A program made the position numbers and the translations under genes. Below, one piece after another: positions 59,806-64,000 of a DNA stretch of 64,000 nucleotides. Location of the stretch: positions 5,739,676-5,803,675 of the forward strand of contig CM049311.1 in assembly GCA_026874595.1 (NCBI GenBank), in the 5' to 3' direction. Each line of letters opens with the position of its first letter. Positions within the stretch are counted from its first letter, which is position 1. The notes under the pieces are model-generated. The model worked only from the letters and a program-made list of their open reading frames with translations, did no database searches and had not been told where the DNA came from. This DNA is from Sipunculus nudus. Taxonomy: Eukaryota; Annelida; Sipuncula; Golfingiida; Sipunculidae.

Positions 59806-61800
59806 GAGTATTAAAGTCTGCGATAAACACTACTGATCAGTAGGCCCACAGGCCACAAGCGTGGTCCGTCCTGACTCATAGAACTGCTTTTGTTGAGTTA
59901 CAATCAATTTATAGTTACAAAGTAACTAAAATAATTGTCGTCTAGAATATTTTGCAGAAAGCTGGGTAATTACAGAAATTCGTGACGCATAAGGCTATTT
60001 TGATGACTGTTATCTTTACATTTCAGTATTATTTACCGTGTCGGGTTCCTAATCTTTAAAATACCCCCCCCCCCCGAAACACCCCCCCCCCTTACGAACT
60101 TGTTTAAACATAGTTCTAAATTTCATTTGTCTAAACTTGTATCATATGCTGATGAAGTTTTTCATGTTTGTCGAAGACTTTTTTTTACAGATAATAAATA
60201 TAATAGAACCATCGTATTATTTATCATTTCATTCATTATATGTGGGTGTAATTTTAAAAATGTAATCCATTTATTCATGGATTTGTGCGAACCCTATTTA
60301 ACTTTTGGTTATAAATGACAGCTGCAACCAAATGCTTTACTCCTGTTTATGTCCAACTTTAAGTAAACTATTTCAAACTGGAATTATGATTTGACTGTGC
60401 CTTTATTGTAAGAACAACTTCTACCGTATTTTCCATTACCATGCATGAATACCTGCCGTGGTTCGTATATGACACATAAACAATATTTGTTATGGAAAAG
60501 TAATTATCTCGGTCGCACGCGATGTTACCTCGTGCACATGTCATGCAAGCTGATGCCCTTAATTGTGTGGAAAAGAATGTCTGTTGTTTGTCAGAAGGTT
60601 ATTCGAACCTAAATTGTCTGTGTGTATTCCTACTGTCTGTGCGTTTACTCCGAATCTTTTGACGTAATTTTTACAGCGGCTCTCCCTGCATTTGTTCAGG
60701 ATTTTTCCGGATATACATATACCGAACATAAAAACAACTTGTCCATTTGATGTGTCCCGGAAAAAAATTATTTATTTAAGTGTAAGGTTTTTATTAGGGT
60801 TTTGGGTAAAGGTTAGGTTTATTTAAACCCATGTATACGATCAATACTAAATCAACTAAAACAACCTGTACCCCAGTATTATACCTTCCGTGACATTCTC
60901 ACATTTTTAGGGTTAGGGTTACTGACTGGGTCATGTTTATATAATCACAGGTATACAAAACAGGTAAAATAACCTGTAGTAAAAGCGACATGCTGTTTTC
61001 AAATATGTTACACATTTATTCCTTGTTATGCATCAAAATATTCCTATTTTGTAAAAAAAAAACCACATATGTTGAGCTGGACATCCTGATACCAATGCTG
61101 CAAGGAAACGAATATTAATTTTACACGAAATTTCCACTGGGTAATGAATCAGAAAAATCATCATATTCTTTTGTGATTAAAGTCGCATTTTACCACGAAC
61201 TCTCATTGTAAACAAGTACGAGGTACAATCGACAGAGGTTAATCAAATTGCCAATCCCACTGGCACGTGAACATTTCATTGACGAACAGGCAGGTATTCT
61301 CACCGTGCACTGAAAGCAAAAACTGTTTTAAAAGCGGGCAGCGTTTCCGCTCCATTTAGCTTCGCGTGGTGAAATGGGGTATCATGTGTAACACTGTGTG
61401 ACGTTATTCTCCCAAGTACACAAGCAACATTCAATGCGTGTATGAACGTTTTATTACATCACATCATTTAAATATAATGGGACCAGAAGACTGTGGCATT
61501 GACATTATCCCGTTATGGTATCATGCAACATTCTTGCCCTAGTTATCAATATTGGTTTATTAATATCTTATTCTGTTGCGGCTAAAACAAAGTGCGTGTG
61601 TGTGTGGTTTTTTTTTGTTTGTTTTTTTTTTGGGGGGGGGGGGGGTTAGGTTGATACTTTGGAAATGCCCTCAAGTTGCACAGTATTGAAAGTGGTTATT
61701 TTGACTGCGTCTTTAGAATTAAACACCTTTGCACGTCTGTTTTTTAGTTCTTTTTTGTAATTTCATGTAATTTATCCCTTGAGGATCACTGGACCTTTAT
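59806..61800. other. 3' flank of gene 5 and gene-free spacer
   Basis: GCAGAAAGCTGGG...TTCAGTATTATTTACCG (59953-60040) matches the flank of the pseudogene behind gene 2. C-runs lie at 60065-60090. A weak ATTATCTCGGTCGCACGCGA phrase near 60505 recalls the foldback units. No other gene. Confidence 0.6.
60193..60198 (+). terminator. Candidate poly(A) signal of gene 5
   Basis: First AATAAA I find after the gene 5 stop, 388 bp away. A variant signal nearer the stop (for example ATTAAA at 59809-59814) cannot be excluded. Confidence 0.35.
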
Positions 61801-62064
61801 TTGGTAACAAGCTGCGTAATTCAGCTATTCATCCATGGTTACGGAAGCTCACGCGTGAGAGTCGCATGCTTGATTGTTATTGGAGACTATTGTATGGTTG
61901 CTAGGGTGAAGAGCACGCGGCGGATTTTGTAGACCCGACTGGTTCGAGCGGCTTCATTCCAATTCACACCGGGTACGTCGCAGGCCGGTTGGTGAGAGCG
62001 ACTTCCTGTAGCAGCTTGTAAAAGCTTGCCTCGCCTTTTCTCCTCATATTTCAAACAACATAAA
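61801..62064 (+). promoter_or_regulatory. Putative promoter of a sixth alpha-tubulin gene
   Basis: GGTAACAAGCTGCGTAATTC (61803-61822) resembles the TAACAAGTCGCGTAAT block of genes 1-5. A CCATGG core follows at 61833-61838, and a second RFX-like half-site GGTTGCTAGG at 61895-61904. No clear TATA box is seen, unlike the other five. GAGAGCGACTTCCTG near 61995 faintly recalls their GAGCAACTT 5' UTR. Confidence 0.4.
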
Positions 62065-62067
62065 ATG
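62065..62067 (+). CDS. Putative ATG-only exon 1 of a sixth alpha-tubulin gene (partial)
   Basis: CATAAAATGGTAAGTAACT has the same form as exon 1 of genes 1-5: an ATG followed at once by a strong GTAAGT donor, about 260 bp after promoter-like elements and in the same orientation. No R-E-C exon 2 occurs in the remaining 1.9 kb. That is possible, because intron 1 in this array is 1.4-3.6 kb. This is inference from arrangement; no tubulin coding sequence is visible. Confidence 0.35.
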
Positions 62068-64000
62068 GTAAGTAACTAACTTTTTTATACAAATCTCGTA
62101 GGTTAGTCGAATTTCTAACACCATCTTCCATACAATTGAAGGTGGCCTGTGTGAAGACCGAAATGGATTCCATTTCATAAATGACTAACTTGTGGAAGGA
62201 TCGTGATCATGACAATACGAAAGATGACAGATATAAAAAAGCAAAATTTGAAATATTGGCGATTTAATCCAGTTTGGTTCTATTTTACTACAGGTGCGAC
62301 ACTAGTATTAAGATCGAATAGGAACGCCTGGCGCCTAAAACTGGTGATAAATAATGTTAATAGGTTCTCTTATATCTTATGTGATACATATATTGCTAGT
62401 ACTTTTCTTATTTTTCTCTAGCCTCATTATATGTGTTGCCCTATTTAGACAGTTTATTGAACCATAATGTCGTACCTATTGTAAAATCGCTCGGCCAGTT
62501 TTTATATGCCTTTAAATGTTGTTCAGAGACTAAAAACGACGCTTAGAAGAAGAAAGAGTTTTGTCCAATACTGCAGACACATATATTACAGGGGCGGATC
62601 CAAGATTTTGGAATGGGGAGGGTCCAAGCCAGGAACTCTAAAAGGAAAAACGTAAAAAAAGGTTCTCTAATCCGGGTTGCCTTTTAATGCACTAATATTA
62701 ATCATTCGAAAAATATTGAATTAAAATTAAAAATGCCAGTTTTAGGCTACATAGAAACATGATAGGGAAAAACATTAAAACTTTTTTGAGATATTGACGT
62801 TGTTAAAAATTAGTCCTTTAAAAACAGAATTATTGTTACTGGGTGCTCAAAATAGTGTTCCTTTTAGTTTTTTTATGTCACAAAATCATGTGAAAATGAA
62901 TGAAAACAATAACTATACCCTCACCTGTCCTCCCATTTTCTCAATGTTATCTAAATGAGATCCTGTTTTGTATGGCAAAAAGGACGTTCTCTTGATTACA
63001 AAAATGTGTGTGTGTGTGACAGAGTGGGGGGTTGCCGTGACAACCCGACTAAAGTAGGCAATAACATTGGAATGCATCGCATTAGTTTCCATCATGTTGC
63101 ATTCATATTGTGGTAAAACCACCCATAATCCTAACATATGATACGCATGATTATTAAAAAAAGGATGAATACATGTGAACTCGCAACCAAAATGCAACCC
63201 CGTCTCTATGGTAACGAGTCATTTCCTGTATCACCAACAAGTTGCCTGCGTACTGTAACCTGTGCGAGCCATGTTTGAGTACATGCGGTCATAAATTCAA
63301 CAAACATGCCGAAGGGTTTACCCATATGTTGAGTTAAAACGGAACTTTTATCTCTCATGTTTGGTGTTGTAAGACAGTATACAACAAATGCTAACGTTTT
63401 GTCTGGTTTATGTTAACTGACAGTGTATCAGTAGGCCAATAAAGTTGTCAGAAAAATGACGAAAATATTTCCACCCTCATGGGGTCTTATAATTTGTTCC
63501 TTAGACATAGATGTAAAGACACTGTCAGGCCAGTAATCTGGTCGTAATGGCATAGGGTCGATATGACGCTGGGGGGGGGGGGGGTATAATATGGTATCCC
63601 CCGCAGTTGAAAGTGTGCGTGATTTCTGGACAGTGGGGACAATTTATATTGATAAATAATAGACCGAAATTAAGGGTGTAAGGTAGGGTGGAATTACATT
63701 TTTGAAAGAAAGAATACACATTTTTAAAAGTATAATAGTATACATTTTGTTGTCACTGCTAATCACAAATAACGCATCAATAAGTTATGGATATGGGAAT
63801 ACAAACATATTTCCCCTTTAGTGGAAACTGTTAATAAGGTATTGATCTCAGTGTTGTATGACTCATTGAACAATGATTCATAGATTTATGAAGGTCGAGC
63901 GGTAGCGGTTAATATTAATTAATATAATGATATAATACTGAAAAGAAGATCAGTTTGAGACCGTGTGGTATATTGTACGACATGTCCTATATCAATCAAA
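62068..64000. other. Possible intron 1 of gene 6; no exon seen
   Basis: Contains a CAGGGGCGGATCC-started dispersed repeat (62589-62690), a GT-run near 63006 and a G-run near 63571. No coding sequence is recognised up to the window end. Confidence 0.5.
62589..62690 (+). repeat. hAT-MITE-like dispersed repeat
   Basis: Starts CAGGGGCGGATCCAAGATTT with GGGAGGGTCCAAG after it. Same family as 18300-18446, opposite orientation. The other end is not clear. Confidence 0.55.

Noticed and set aside
60907-60920. TTAGGGTTAGGGTT as interstitial telomere repeat
   Set aside because: Only two units; easily due to chance in this AT-rich spacer.

Overview
The window is animal nuclear DNA: AT-rich, full of microsatellites, short non-autonomous transposons and a decayed LINE, with intron-split genes and GT...AG splice sites. 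The codon-exact tubulin exons, the repeat types and the gene spacing suggest a marine invertebrate, most likely a mollusc or another lophotrochozoan. That placement is inference; the sequence alone does not name the species.

The only intact protein genes I can support are five alpha-tubulin genes in direct tandem on the + strand (ATGs at 2160, 19218, 32499, 46044 and 55640). All have the same four-exon plan: exon 1 is only the ATG, exon 2 encodes residues 2-75, exon 3 residues 76-176 and exon 4 residue 177 to the stop. Each encodes 451 or 452 residues ending in a tyrosine. The proteins differ at only a handful of positions outside the acidic tail. A sixth copy probably begins at 62065 and runs off the window. 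A broken 3' end of a further, more divergent alpha-tubulin lies just behind gene 2 (25142-25315).

All five promoters share one ordered module: a TAACARGTCGCGTAAT-type block, then a CCATGG-centred element resembling the RFX X-box, then a TATA box 26-31 bp further on, then a conserved 5' UTR stretch. This suggests joint control, possibly in ciliated or sperm-forming cells (inference).

The array looks like a product of unequal crossing-over and gene conversion. Gene 4 and gene 5 are the youngest pair over promoter, introns and upstream flank, but their 3' UTRs differ. Gene 1 is a patchwork: promoter like genes 4/5, intron 2 like gene 3, intron 3 like gene 2.

Layout: 1-1730 repeats; 1730-6.7 kb gene 1; 6.7-18.3 kb gene-free, with tandem repeats (7-8.2 and 9.8-10.4 kb) and a dead LINE (10.6-13.3 kb) between inverted repeats; 18.3-25.7 kb gene 2 and the pseudogene; 25.7-32.1 kb AT-rich with a MITE and a tRNA-like sequence; 32.1-36.1 kb gene 3; 36.1-45.6 kb spacer with a 2.08-kb foldback element flanked by a target-site duplication; 45.6-51.1 kb gene 4; 51.1-54.4 kb spacer homologous to that after gene 3; 54.4-60.2 kb gene 5; 60.2-64 kb spacer and the putative start of gene 6. 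Comparing duplicated segments gives empty sites that date several insertions. Alignments were made by eye, so repeat boundaries are approximate unless given as exact.
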